Source: an uncultured Lactobacillus sp. (GTDB taxonomy: Bacteria > Bacillota > Bacilli > Lactobacillales > Lactobacillaceae). From it: a stretch of DNA of 61,928 nt. Location: assembly GCA_905204935.1 (NCBI GenBank), contig CAJLBJ010000009.1, positions 1-61,928 of the forward strand, in the 5' to 3' direction. This document shows positions 7,117-16,176 of the stretch, one piece after another (the stretch's first letter is position 1; each line of letters begins with the position of its first letter). Made by a program: the position numbers and the translations under genes. Below the pieces are notes generated by a model. It searched no databases, had not been told where the DNA came from, and saw nothing but the letters and a program-made list of their open reading frames with translations.

Positions 7117-7481
7117 GGGGATGTTTTGGATTCGACAGGTATAGGTCGAGCCTAGATTGCGTTTGGTAGGTTGCGTCTACCATAAAACGCTCAGTTAAAT
7201 ATAACTGCAAAAAATAACAATAACTCTTACGCTTTAGCTGCCTAATCGGCCTAGCGTAGATCTGGCTTAGCATCGTCCATGTGCTAAACCCAGGTCCTAT
7301 AATTAAGTGGACTACGCTTTAGACTTTCACCTAGAGTTTAAAGAAGAGTAACTTAGGTTAGCCGTTAATATTAGCCCTGTCATATGGCGCAGTTGGCGGT
7401 GAAATTTAAATAATATGACTATGAACGTAGATATTTAGGTGGCGATATGCTTGGACGCGGGTTCGATCCCCGCCATCTCCA
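7117..7481 (+). ncRNA. ssrA: tmRNA (transfer-messenger RNA)
   Basis: The 5' end GGGGATG pairs with CATCTCC near 7475-7480 to form the acceptor stem, and the T-arm is intact (GCGGGTTCGATCCCCGC). The tag reading frame starts at GCA and encodes AKNNNNSYALAA before TAA. It rescues stalled ribosomes and tags the products for proteolysis. CCA is not encoded and must be added. TGC-TATAAT (7096-7104) is an extended -10, and a terminator follows. The tag is of the lactobacilli/enterococci type, supporting the family-level placement. Confidence 0.96.
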
Positions 7482-7484
7482 TCT

Positions 7485-7523
7485 AAAAACGCTCGCTAAC
7501 TATAAAGTTGGCGGGCGTTTTTA
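7485..7523 (+). terminator. Terminator after tmRNA
   Basis: AAAAACGCTCGCTAAC pairs with GTTGGCGGGCGTTTTT, with two G-U pairs, followed by T residues. Confidence 0.85.
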
Positions 7524-7577
7524 ATTTGTAATTAATTTAGAAAAGTTATACTAGCAAAAGCAGTAAGGAGATAAGAA

Positions 7578-7607
7578 TTGAACAATAGGGAAATGCTTTG
7601 CTATAAT
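7578..7607 (+). promoter_or_regulatory. Promoter of the two-component system
   Basis: TTGAAC (7578-7583), an 18-base spacer and TATAAT (7602-7607). The leader to the regulator ATG is about 110 bases and contains no obvious structure. Confidence 0.6.
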
Positions 7608-7724
7608 GAGGATTGAAAAAGATAATGATTGGTGTACTTTTTATTCAAAGAAAAATCAAATTTGTTTGGTAAGCTAATCTTAGTAAAAACTGTGTAAGGA
7701 TAGAAAAGAAAGGATTGTAAAGTT

Positions 7725-8456
7725 ATGAAACTTTTGATGGTTGAAGATAATAAATCTGTTTCAGAAATGATGTCAATGTTTTTTGAAAAAGAAAAATGGG
7801 AAGTAGAATATGCCTATGATGGGCAACAAGCTGTCGAAATGTTTAGCCAAGATCCTGACAGTTGGGATATGATTACATTAGATTTAAACTTGCCTAAGAT
7901 GGATGGGATGCAAGTTAATGCAGCAATCCGTAAAATATCAAAGACTGTTCCAATCATTATTTTAACGGCTAGAGATTCTGAAAGTGATCAAGTATTAGGA
8001 TTAGAAATGGGAGCTGATGATTATGTGGTTAAACCATTTTCACCTATTACTTTAATTGCGCGCATTAAAGCTTTGCATAGACGAGCTGAACTTAATTTAA
8101 GTGATAAGAATTTAGAAATAAAAGCCGATACAAACCAAGCTTTTGATGTTAAAACGGATCATTTTAGTTTGAATACTAAAACTAGAGAGGCTTTCTTGTG
8201 CGGAAAGATGATTGAAGATTTAACCCCTAAAGAATTTGAATTATTAAAGACATTAGCTCAAAAACCACGACAAGTTTTTTCGCGCGATCAATTGTTACAA
8301 CTAGTATGGGATTATGAATATTATGGAGATGAACGGACTGTTGATGCTCATATTAAAAAGATTAGACAAAAGATTGAAAAAGTTGGGCCACAAGTCATTC
8401 AAACTGTCTGGGGAGTAGGCTATAAGTTTGATGATTCTGAGGTAGAAAAACGATGA
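7725..8456 (+). CDS. OmpR/PhoB-family response regulator
   Basis: The N-terminal receiver has the acidic pocket (VEDN), phospho-acceptor Asp 53 in TLDLNLPKMDG, Thr 81 and Lys 103 in VVKPF; the C-terminal winged helix is OmpR type (FELLKTLAQKPRQVFSRDQLL, RTVDAHIKKIRQKI, TVWGVGYKF). At 243 residues it is slightly long because of an insert at about 122-145 between the domains. It overlaps the kinase gene by four bases, so the two are co-translated. The pair resembles YclJ/YclK of bacilli in the start of the kinase, but this is weak and the signal is unknown. Strong AAAGGA ribosome site. Confidence 0.93.
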   Translation: MKLLMVEDNKSVSEMMSMFFEKEKWEVEYAYDGQQAVEMFSQDPDSWDMITLDLNLPKMDGMQVNAAIRKISKTVPIIILTARDSESDQVLGLEMGADDYVVKPFSPITLIARIKALHRRAELNLSDKNLEIKADTNQAFDVKTDHFSLNTKTREAFLCGKMIEDLTPKEFELLKTLAQKPRQVFSRDQLLQLVWDYEYYGDERTVDAHIKKIRQKIEKVGPQVIQTVWGVGYKFDDSEVEKR

Positions 8457-9946
8457 AATTTAAATTAATATATCAACAGATGTTAGGTTTTTTTACTGTT
8501 ATTATTCTTTTGTTGATATGTTTAGCTTTTTCATTGTTTCATTTAACTAAACAAATGGTTTATCAAGATACCTGGGATCGTTTGGAAGGCTATGCTTACA
8601 GCTTGAAATCTGAAGCAATGACACTTCAAGTTACCGATAGTGGTTCAGAGTTTGTTTTAGATGTGACTAAGTTGCGTAATAGTGAAGTTATTTTACAAAA
8701 TCAAAATGTACATTTCACAATTTACACAGCACCAGATAAAATTTTGTATCCAAGTTATGGCTTTAAATCGGTTATTTCTAATAGCGATTGGAAAAAACTC
8801 AAACAAGGACAAATTCTTAAACGTAAAAGTGATTTAGGCGGGCGTAAAAAGTTACTTGCTAAAGATCAAGATAATCAAAATGATATGATACCAGATACAG
8901 TGACTAAACAACGTATGACCGATATCTTTGCACCTTGTTTTGATCCCAATGGTAAATTAATTGCAGTTATATCGGTTGGTGCGACTGTTTCAAGTCTAGA
9001 AGAAAGTTTTCAAACTATTCGGCGCAATTTAGTATATACGCTAGTAGTTTCAGCTATTTTAGGGATTATCGGTAGTTATGTTTTAGCCCATTATACGACT
9101 AAAAGAATTGCTGTATTACGTAATGCAACCAAACAAGTCGCTGAGGGGAACTTTGATATTACCTTAAAAACTGGTCAACGCGATGAAATTGATGATTTAG
9201 CTACATCTTTTAATAAGATGACAACTTCGCTAAAAGAATCAAATGAAGAAATTAAGCGGCAAGAAGAACGGCGCCGCCAGTTTATGGCAGATGCAGCTCA
9301 TGAAATGCGCACACCATTGACAACGATTAATGGGTTGTTAGAAGGATTAGCCTATGATGCAATTCCTGAAGAGCGCAAAGGGCAGTGTATTGAGTTGATG
9401 CAAAATGAAACTAAGCGTTTAATTCGCTTGGTAAACGAAAACCTTGATTATGAAAAGATTCGTTCTGGTCAGATTGTTTTATCTAAGACAACCTTTAATG
9501 CAGTTGATGCGATAAAAAATGTGGTTGCTCAACTAGATAAAAAAGCTCAAACGGCTAATGATACTTTTGAATTGGATATTCCAGCAGAAATTTCTGTTTA
9601 TGCTGATTACGATCGGTTTGTGCAGATTTTATTGAACATTACTAAAAATGCAATTCAGTTTACAAACGATGGTGTGATTAAGATTACGGCTAAGCGACAA
9701 GATGATGCAACAGAAATTCAAATCTCAGATACTGGTATTGGGATGACGGAAGAACAGATTAAAAATATTTGGGAAAGATATTATAAAGCCGATGTTTCGC
9801 GCAAAAATACTAAGTATGGCGAATCAGGGCTTGGTTTAGCGATTGTGCATCAATTAATGCAACTTCATCAAGGAAAGATTGAAGTAACGAGTCAATTAGA
9901 TCAAGGTTCAACTTTTACCTTGACTTTTCCTGATGAAAAAATCTAA
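8453..9946 (+). CDS. Sensor histidine kinase (HAMP-HisKA-HATPase)
   Basis: Membrane segments at about 12-30 and 192-212 flank a 160-residue extracellular sensor. Then come a HAMP domain (about 213-265), the dimerisation H-box (ADAAHEMRTPLT, His 283), the N-box NITKNAIQF, the G1 box DTGIGM and the G2 box GESGLGLAIVHQL. It autophosphorylates and passes phosphate to the regulator encoded just upstream. The sensor has no motif I recognise, so the stimulus is open. A terminator follows, so the operon is two genes. Confidence 0.92.
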   Translation: MKFKLIYQQMLGFFTVIILLLICLAFSLFHLTKQMVYQDTWDRLEGYAYSLKSEAMTLQVTDSGSEFVLDVTKLRNSEVILQNQNVHFTIYTAPDKILYPSYGFKSVISNSDWKKLKQGQILKRKSDLGGRKKLLAKDQDNQNDMIPDTVTKQRMTDIFAPCFDPNGKLIAVISVGATVSSLEESFQTIRRNLVYTLVVSAILGIIGSYVLAHYTTKRIAVLRNATKQVAEGNFDITLKTGQRDEIDDLATSFNKMTTSLKESNEEIKRQEERRRQFMADAAHEMRTPLTTINGLLEGLAYDAIPEERKGQCIELMQNETKRLIRLVNENLDYEKIRSGQIVLSKTTFNAVDAIKNVVAQLDKKAQTANDTFELDIPAEISVYADYDRFVQILLNITKNAIQFTNDGVIKITAKRQDDATEIQISDTGIGMTEEQIKNIWERYYKADVSRKNTKYGESGLGLAIVHQLMQLHQGKIEVTSQLDQGSTFTLTFPDEKI

Positions 9947-9987
9947 AAAAACATCAAAGTAAGGATTACTTGCTTTGATGTTTTTTT
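9945..9987 (+). terminator. Terminator of the two-component operon
   Basis: ACATCAAAG / CTTTGATGT stem within a longer A-rich/T-rich pairing, ending in a T-run. It starts inside the stop codon region of the kinase. Confidence 0.85.
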
Positions 9988-10364
9988 ATTTGAGTTTAAA
10001 AGATATATTGTAGTAAAAATGAACAAAGTGGGCCTATTTTTTAAAGCTATTTTTGCTTGTTTGAGAATGATTCGCAATTAGACGTAATAATAATAAATAT
10101 AATTGAAAAATAAGATAGTTCTAGTTTTTTTATAAACATATTTTTATATTTTGTTTCTAATATTAAAAAAAGTTATCAAAATAGAATATAAAAAGATTAG
10201 TTTCCTTTTGTATGATTAATATATTTTTGTTGTTATAATTTTTTTGTTATATTTTTCGGTAAATATTTTTAAAGACCGATATAGGGGAGGAATATTTTGT
10301 ACAACTTTAAATAACAAGCGTACAATGAGACTAGTTTTTAATAAATATAAATGAGGGTGAGAGT
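9988..10364 (+). promoter_or_regulatory. Long AT-rich upstream region of lutABC
   Basis: No gene is visible in these 377 bases. It holds an extended -10 (TGT-TATAAT, 10231-10239) without a good -35, giving a leader of about 120 bases. Downstream of it are an isolated strong ribosome site (AGGGGAGG, 10283-10290) heading only a 5-codon TTG frame, and the inverted repeat TTGTAC-N17-GTACAA (10297-10302 and 10320-10325). Upstream, GAGAATGATTCGCAA (10063-10077) matches a Fur box at about 11 of 15 positions. Binding proteins are not known. Confidence 0.4.
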
Positions 10365-11120
10365 ATGAAAGCTAGTTTATTTACTAGTTGTGTGGTCGAT
10401 GCACTTTTTCCAAATGTTCCAATTGCAATGACTGAAGTCTTAGAACGTTTTGGAGTAGAAGTGTTATTACCAGATAAACAAGTTTGTTGTGGTCAACCGA
10501 CATTAAATAGTGGGTATCGTAAAGCTTCTAGAAAAGTTTTGATTAACCAAATGGAAGCATTTAAGGATGCTGATTATATTGTAGGTGCAGCAGGAAGTTG
10601 TACAGCTACATTTAAAGAATATGCAGAATTTTTTAAAGATGATCCTGAATATGGACCATTAGCACGTTCTTTGAGCGAACGGACCTATGAGTTTACCCAA
10701 TTTTTACATTATGTTTTAGGCTTGACTGATGTTGGTGCCACGTTAAATGCTAAGGTAACTTATCATCGTTCATGTCATATGACGCGAATTTTAAAAGAAA
10801 AGCAAACACCTTTTATTATGATGAATTATGTTAAAGGTTTGGAATATGTAGAATTGCCACATATTGAAAATTGCTGTGGCTTTGGGGGAACATTTTCTGT
10901 TAAAGAACCATTGATTTCAAATGCGATGGTAACAGAAAAAATGAACGATATTTTATCAACTAATGCCGAAGTTTTAGTGAGTGCAGATATGGCTTGCTTG
11001 ATGAATATTGGTGGTAAATTAAACCGTGAAGGCAAGAAAATCAAGATTATGCATATCGCTGAAGTTTTAAATCATGATGTTGATGAAAGTCGGATTGCCT
11101 CATTGATTAAAAGAAGATAG
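10365..11120 (+). CDS. lutA: Lactate utilisation protein A (cysteine-rich CCG domain)
   Basis: This 251-residue member of the LutA/GlpC CCG family has two cysteine-rich repeats: VCCGQPTLNSGY with GSCTATF, then HRSCHMTR with NCCGFGGTFSV. These CCG motifs bind a non-cubane iron-sulfur cluster, as in heterodisulfide reductase subunit B. With LutB and LutC it oxidises L-lactate to pyruvate without NAD, acting with the membrane or cytosolic electron pool. ATG 10365 has GAGGGTGAG upstream. First of three tightly spaced genes (11 bases to lutB). Confidence 0.92.
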   Translation: MKASLFTSCVVDALFPNVPIAMTEVLERFGVEVLLPDKQVCCGQPTLNSGYRKASRKVLINQMEAFKDADYIVGAAGSCTATFKEYAEFFKDDPEYGPLARSLSERTYEFTQFLHYVLGLTDVGATLNAKVTYHRSCHMTRILKEKQTPFIMMNYVKGLEYVELPHIENCCGFGGTFSVKEPLISNAMVTEKMNDILSTNAEVLVSADMACLMNIGGKLNREGKKIKIMHIAEVLNHDVDESRIASLIKRR

Positions 11121-11131
11121 GAGGCAAAATC

Positions 11132-12598
11132 ATGGGATTAAAGACTAGTACATTAAGTTTTGAAGAACGTTGTGCAAAAAATATTAATGATCAACAAATG
11201 CAAGCGGCCATTAAAAAAGCTCAAGATAGTCAATGGATTAAGCGTGAAGGTGCACGTGCTGAGATTGGTGATTGGGAAAAATGGCGTGAGCTTGGCCAAG
11301 AAATTCGTCAACATACTTTAAATCATTTGCCAGATTACTTAGAGATGTTTGCACAAAATGTTGAAAAAAATGGCGGTAAGGTATTATTTGCTCAAACTGA
11401 AGAAGAAGCACGCGCTTATGTTAAAGAAATTACATTGGCTAAGAATGCTAAAAAAATTGTAAAAGCTAAGTCAATGGTAACAACTGAAGTAGGCTTAGAT
11501 CCAATGTTTCTAGATATGGGATTAGAAGTTATTGAATCTGATTTAGCTGAATTTATCTTACAAATGGATAATTGGGACGAACCTTCCCATATTGTTTTTC
11601 CAAATATTCATAAAGATCGTAACCAAATTCAAAGAATCTTTAATAAATTAGGATATGAAGGTTCAAATGAACCAGAAGAAATGGCTAAGTTTGCGCGTAA
11701 AGTTTTACGTGAACATTTCTTGACCGCTGATATTGGCATTACTGGTTGTAATTTTGCGATTGCTAATAACGGGATGATTAACTTGGTTACAAATGAAGGA
11801 AATGCCGATTTAGTAATTGCTATTCCTAAGACACAAATTGTGTTGATGGGAATGGAACGTATCGTACCAAGTATGCAAGAAGCAGAAGTATTAGATACAT
11901 TATTATGTCGAAGTGCGGTTGGACAAAAATTAACGAGTTATGTAACATTTACAGGAAGAAAAGCAAAAGATGAAGCAGATGGTCCAGAAGATTTTTATGT
12001 AATTGTAGTCGATAATGGACGTTCGAATGCTTTAGGGACAAAATTCCAAGAAATGTTACAATGCATTCGTTGTGGTGCATGTTTAAATGTTTGTCCTGTT
12101 TATCGTCACATCGGTGGACATGGTTATGGTTCGATTTATCCAGGACCAATGGGTGCAGTGTTATCACCAATTTTGGGAGGATATGAAGAATTTGGTGAAT
12201 TGCCATATGCTTCCAGTCTTTGTGGAGCATGTAGTGAAACTTGTCCAGTCAAAATTCCATTGCACAAATTATTAATCGAACATCGTACTGTGATGGCGGA
12301 TGAATTGAAGAGAACTAGCAAATTAGAAAAATTAGGAATGGAAGTAACAGCGGCTGTTACAGGCTCGGCTCCTGTCTTTAAATTTGTTGAACATGTTGAT
12401 CATCTTGGTTCAGCGATTGTAACTAAGAAAGGTGAAACTTCCGTAGAAAATCTCTATAATCATGATGGCTACATTAATAAAGCTCCGGCAATTGCTAAAA
12501 ATTGGACGGATTATCGTGATTTGCCACGACCACCTAAAGAAAAAGATACTTTTCGTGAGTGGTTTAAGCATCACCAAGCACAAAAGGAGGGCAAGTAG
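11132..12598 (+). CDS. lutB: Lactate utilisation iron-sulfur protein B
   Basis: A 488-residue protein with an N-terminal LUD domain (YVKEITLAKNAKKIVKAKSM, TADIGITGCNFAIANNG) followed by a ferredoxin-like segment with two 4Fe-4S motifs, CIRCGACLNVCPVY and CGACSETCPVKIP, and a C-terminal tail ending near W-FKHH. It passes electrons from lactate oxidation in the LutABC complex. Full length for the family. ATG with TAGGAGGCAAAATC spacing. The stop codon abuts the lutC start. Confidence 0.95.
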   Translation: MGLKTSTLSFEERCAKNINDQQMQAAIKKAQDSQWIKREGARAEIGDWEKWRELGQEIRQHTLNHLPDYLEMFAQNVEKNGGKVLFAQTEEEARAYVKEITLAKNAKKIVKAKSMVTTEVGLDPMFLDMGLEVIESDLAEFILQMDNWDEPSHIVFPNIHKDRNQIQRIFNKLGYEGSNEPEEMAKFARKVLREHFLTADIGITGCNFAIANNGMINLVTNEGNADLVIAIPKTQIVLMGMERIVPSMQEAEVLDTLLCRSAVGQKLTSYVTFTGRKAKDEADGPEDFYVIVVDNGRSNALGTKFQEMLQCIRCGACLNVCPVYRHIGGHGYGSIYPGPMGAVLSPILGGYEEFGELPYASSLCGACSETCPVKIPLHKLLIEHRTVMADELKRTSKLEKLGMEVTAAVTGSAPVFKFVEHVDHLGSAIVTKKGETSVENLYNHDGYINKAPAIAKNWTDYRDLPRPPKEKDTFREWFKHHQAQKEGK

Positions 12599-13309
12599 AT
12601 GTTTGTTAATGCTGATGAAAAACAAACGGATTTTTTGGATAATTTAGCAACAAAACTTAATTATCAACGGCATTCTCTTGCAAAAGAACCGTTTGTTCCT
12701 CAAAATAAAGTTAATAAAGAACATATGCAAGGCTTGAGTCAAGATGAGCTATGTCAAATTGCCCAAAAACAATCTGCCGATATTTATACCGATTTTAAGT
12801 TGGTAACAAAAGATAACTTGGCTAAGGTTTTAGAAGAAGTGATTACGGCGAAAGGATCTGGCAAGGTGATTGTGCCAAATGATCAACGCTTTGCTCAATA
12901 TGACCTAACAAAGGTTTGCCAAGCACATGATACCTATGTTTGGCAAGCTGGTGAAGATAAGCGGACGGACAATATCCAAGCTGCTAATCAAGCAAATGTG
13001 GGAATTGCTTTTGGTGAATATTTATTGGCAGAATCGGCAACAATGGTCTTAGAGACTAATCCAGGTCATGGACGGTCATTACATTTCTTGCCACAGCATT
13101 TCATCGCAATTGTTCCTAAAAGTCAGATAGTTCCACGAATTACGCAAGCAACCCAAGCTTATAACCAAAAAGTTTTGCAAGGTGAAAAAATTGGAACTAA
13201 CTTGAGTTTTATTTCTGGTCCATCTAACTCTGGTGATATTGAAATGATTTTAGTTGTTGGGGTTCATGGCCCATTATCAATGACGTATTTAGTGATTGAA
13301 GACGCATAA
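12599..13309 (+). CDS. lutC: Lactate utilisation protein C (LUD domain)
   Basis: This 236-residue LUD-domain (DUF162) protein has conserved features GIAFGEYLLAESATMVLE, RSLHFLPQHFIAIV and GPSNSGDIEM. The last motif is the hallmark of LutC and likely lines the active or flavin-binding cleft. It is the third subunit of the L-lactate dehydrogenase system. The start is immediately after the lutB stop, with AGGAGGGCAAGTAG as ribosome site inside the lutB end, so translation is coupled. It ends at a strong terminator. Confidence 0.93.
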   Translation: MFVNADEKQTDFLDNLATKLNYQRHSLAKEPFVPQNKVNKEHMQGLSQDELCQIAQKQSADIYTDFKLVTKDNLAKVLEEVITAKGSGKVIVPNDQRFAQYDLTKVCQAHDTYVWQAGEDKRTDNIQAANQANVGIAFGEYLLAESATMVLETNPGHGRSLHFLPQHFIAIVPKSQIVPRITQATQAYNQKVLQGEKIGTNLSFISGPSNSGDIEMILVVGVHGPLSMTYLVIEDA

Positions 13310-13324
13310 TGATTTGAAAATAAA

Positions 13325-13373
13325 GGCTAATATGAAATCTCTTTGTGAAGAGAAATTCATATTAGCCCTTTTT
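13325..13373 (+). terminator. Terminator of lutABC
   Basis: A long stem pairs GGCTAATATGAA (from 13325) with TTCATATTAGCC (to 13367), an inner CTCTTTGTGAAGAG segment closes the loop, and a T-run follows. Confidence 0.85.
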
Positions 13374-13463
13374 ATTAAAAATTTTTGATTTCTTTGATTA
13401 AGCACAATAAGTATTTGCAAATTTTTTCTGCGGAGTCTGTAGTTTGGTCTGTTAGGAAATTGG

Positions 13464-13724
13464 CTAGTTGTTTTTGATAGGGGCAACAGGATTTGGAGTA
13501 GTCGGAATTTCTTGATTTTGTTGAATTAGATAATCTGTAGAAATATTAAGCGCTTTAGTTATTTTGTAAAGACTTGCTACACTGATTTTTTTAGCCAAAC
13601 CACGTTCAATCTTAGAAAGATAGTTGACGGTTAAATCGCTAAATTCAGCTAATTGTTCTTGAGTCATTTTTTGTTTACGGCGTTCGTTAGCGATATTTTT
13701 TCCTAGATTGCTGATTTCACGCAT
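13464..13724 (-). CDS. Small Xre-family helix-turn-helix regulator
   Basis: This 86-residue protein is almost entirely one Cro/CI-type helix-turn-helix: LGKNIANERRKQKMTQEQLAE, then LTVNYLSKIERG and a final helix, with a short Pro/Asn-rich tail. It is the size of a lone DNA-binding domain and has no sensor domain. ATG 13724 is preferred over the one at 13733 because the AAAGGAG site directly abuts the latter. A TATAAT lies upstream on the minus strand (about 13747-13752). It is not clearly in an operon; its targets are unknown. Confidence 0.85.
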   Translation of the reverse strand: MREISNLGKNIANERRKQKMTQEQLAEFSDLTVNYLSKIERGLAKKISVASLYKITKALNISTDYLIQQNQEIPTTPNPVAPIKNN

Positions 13725-13793
13725 TTTTAACATCTCCTTTAAGTTGATTATAGTCGTGTGCGCGTGAAAAAAGCCCCCAGTTTTGGAAATTAA

Positions 13794-13821
13794 AAAAGAG
13801 CCGTCATTTTACGGCTCTTTT
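13794..13821 (-). terminator. Terminator of ltaS
   Basis: AAAAGAGCCGT / ACGGCTCTTTT stem (13794-13804 and 13811-13821) with a U-run on the minus-strand RNA. Confidence 0.85.
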
Positions 13822-13822
13822 G

Positions 13823-15949
13823 TTAATCTTGTTTATTGCTATCTTCTGGTAATTGTGTCTGTTTGTCGCTACCGTTTGTTAATTCGGGAGCGTCGGTGAC
13901 ATAAAGATTAGTCGTCGTTTGGTCATTATTTTTAGACCAAAGACTAGTTGATTTGTCACCGAGTTGTTGTTCGATGGTTGTCATTTTTTGGACGGCATCC
14001 TTATAGGTGTATTTTTTAGGATCAACCGGAACAAAACCTTGCGGAACATAGAAACGCAAGAGATTCTTGTTGTTTAAGGAATCTGATAAGGCTAGTTCTG
14101 TGCTAACTTTTTGGCGATCAGCTTCAAGTTGTTCTTGCACCTTTTTTGAAGGATGTGTAACAACATTTCCGGTTCCATTTTCATAGATTGTACTACCAAT
14201 TACCGTATATTTTGGAGTAATGAAGTTTTCGTTTCTAAAGGCGACGACTTGATCGTGATCTTTAGAGAAAAGATCGGTACCAAACTGCAAGTAATTGCGT
14301 GAATCGATCCCTACCAAATGAAGGAGGGTTGGTAAAACATCGATTTCACCACCATATTGTTCTTGAATCCCACCATTGGTTTGTCCTGGAATGTGAATCA
14401 TAAACGGCACGCGTTGGAGTTGTGCGTTGTCATAATCACTCCAAGTCGAAGATGATTTCCCTAATAAGGGAGCCAACTTGAGATTGCGCGTATTTGAAAT
14501 GCCGTAATGATCACCGTATAAGACAATCACGGAATTATCATACAATCCAGATTTCTTTAAGTAATCGAAGAATTGTTGAATCGCTTGATCGAGATAATGG
14601 GCGGTCACAAAATAATTATTGATCGAGTTATCATCGGTATTAGCTGCTTTAAAGGTTGTATTTTGCTCATCTAAAACGTATGGAAAATGGTTGGTAACCG
14701 TAATGAACTTAGCGTAAAACGGTTGTTGTAAATGTTCAAGGTATTTGATCGAATCATGGAATAACAATTTATCTTTGATTCCGTATTCGGTCGAGTTATT
14801 AGCATTTGAATCGAAATAACTAGAGTCAAAGAAATATTGATAGCCTAAGTTTTTATAGACATTATCGCGATTCCAAAATGAGCCGTTATTACCATGAAAG
14901 ACCGCACTGGTGTAACCAAGATTTTGATTCAAAATGGCAGGAGCACCTTCAAAAGTATTATCGGTTCCTAATGCAGAAAAAAGTGAACCTTGTGGTAAAC
15001 CATAAGTACTTGTTTCAAGCATGTTTTCAGCATCAGAGGTTTTACCTTGTCCGACTTGATTAAAGAAGTTTGCAAAACTAAAAGTTTGATTACTATTATA
15101 TAAACTATTTAAAAATGGTGTAACTTCTTTACCATCTAATTTATAGTTGATTAAAAATTGTTGGAAACTTTCCAAATGAATGATGATGATATTTTTATTT
15201 TTAGCAATACCAAACATCTTATCATCAGGCTGAGCATAGTGTTGCTTAGTAAAGTCAATGATTTTATTTAGATCAGAGCTTTCTGCTCGATTTCGAGCCT
15301 GATTATTTTTGGCAGTTTTTAGACCATCATAAATCGTAAAAGTATCAATACCTAAATATTTAACTAGATAATTGCGATCAAATGTTCTAGTCAATAATTG
15401 TGGCCGATCTATTTCACCTAATGTAATATTTAGCATCAAGAAAAACAGTGCAAAACTGGTTAAAGCCACTGCTTGTCTACGGACAATGGGACGTTTATCA
15501 AGTTTGATTTTTTTAGTGAATAATAATCCTAATACAATTACGATATCAATAACTTGAAGGATATCTTGGGGTTTAAGTAATGCAAAAGAACTACCACTTA
15601 AGCCAGTTGAAACACTAGAATAACCGAAGATGACGTTGATGGTCATAAAATCGGTAAATTCCCGATAATAGATGATACTAAATAATAAAAGCGCACTGTT
15701 GGCAATATATAACAAAAGCATACAGATATAAGCGGGTAAGATTTTGCGAATATATTGCGCGATCCCAAAGAAGAGTAAGGTTGTGGCGATGGGATTAAGT
15801 AGTAAGATGAAGTATTGATAAATACCACTGACACCTAAATGAAAATCAATCAAATAAGCAAGAATTGTTTTTAACCAAAATAAAAAGGTTAGTAACGTCA
15901 AAAACCCCCACCGAGTGTTGACAAAGGCTTTTAGTTTTTTTAACTGCAC
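13823..15949 (-). CDS. ltaS: Lipoteichoic acid synthase (LTA synthase family)
   Basis: The 708-residue protein has five N-terminal membrane segments (to about residue 175) and a large extracellular sulfatase-fold domain. It polymerises glycerol-phosphate from phosphatidylglycerol onto the lipoteichoic acid anchor. Visible active-site features are Glu 260 in HLESFQQF, the nucleophile Thr 304 in GQGKTSDAEN, and a metal-binding DH in LYGDHYGIS. The start is GTG (15949) with GAAAGGACG at good distance. A polar C-terminal tail of about 35 residues is extra. Monocistronic, between its terminator and a divergent pgi promoter. Confidence 0.94.
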   Translation of the reverse strand: MQLKKLKAFVNTRWGFLTLLTFLFWLKTILAYLIDFHLGVSGIYQYFILLLNPIATTLLFFGIAQYIRKILPAYICMLLLYIANSALLLFSIIYYREFTDFMTINVIFGYSSVSTGLSGSSFALLKPQDILQVIDIVIVLGLLFTKKIKLDKRPIVRRQAVALTSFALFFLMLNITLGEIDRPQLLTRTFDRNYLVKYLGIDTFTIYDGLKTAKNNQARNRAESSDLNKIIDFTKQHYAQPDDKMFGIAKNKNIIIIHLESFQQFLINYKLDGKEVTPFLNSLYNSNQTFSFANFFNQVGQGKTSDAENMLETSTYGLPQGSLFSALGTDNTFEGAPAILNQNLGYTSAVFHGNNGSFWNRDNVYKNLGYQYFFDSSYFDSNANNSTEYGIKDKLLFHDSIKYLEHLQQPFYAKFITVTNHFPYVLDEQNTTFKAANTDDNSINNYFVTAHYLDQAIQQFFDYLKKSGLYDNSVIVLYGDHYGISNTRNLKLAPLLGKSSSTWSDYDNAQLQRVPFMIHIPGQTNGGIQEQYGGEIDVLPTLLHLVGIDSRNYLQFGTDLFSKDHDQVVAFRNENFITPKYTVIGSTIYENGTGNVVTHPSKKVQEQLEADRQKVSTELALSDSLNNKNLLRFYVPQGFVPVDPKKYTYKDAVQKMTTIEQQLGDKSTSLWSKNNDQTTTNLYVTDAPELTNGSDKQTQLPEDSNKQD

Positions 15950-16131
15950 AATACTGACGTCCTTTCAAAAAAATTTGGAAGCTTAATTCATTTTAAACCA
16001 AGCTTGAAATTTAAGTCAATTTAGTGGAGACGATATTAGGAAAGTTTTTAGGTTTTAACCAAATTTAAGTAATTTTAAGTAGAAATCATAATTTATCGTC
16101 AAATTTATTCCGCAAAGGCCTCTGAATGTAG

Positions 16132-16137
16132 TATAAT
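16132..16137 (+). promoter_or_regulatory. -10 element of pgi
   Basis: TATAAT at 16132-16137 with no good -35 (TTCCGC-like). It is placed about 40 bases before the ATG. Confidence 0.5.
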
Positions 16138-16176
16138 AAAACACGTAGAGAAAAACATTTTAGAGGAGAGAAGAAC

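Noticed and set aside
7043..7273. 76-codon reading frame on the minus strand
   Set aside because: It lies antisense across the tmRNA gene and an upstream terminator.
7565..7616. 12-codon TTG frame before the two-component system
   Set aside because: It starts upstream of the predicted -10, so it would not be in that transcript.
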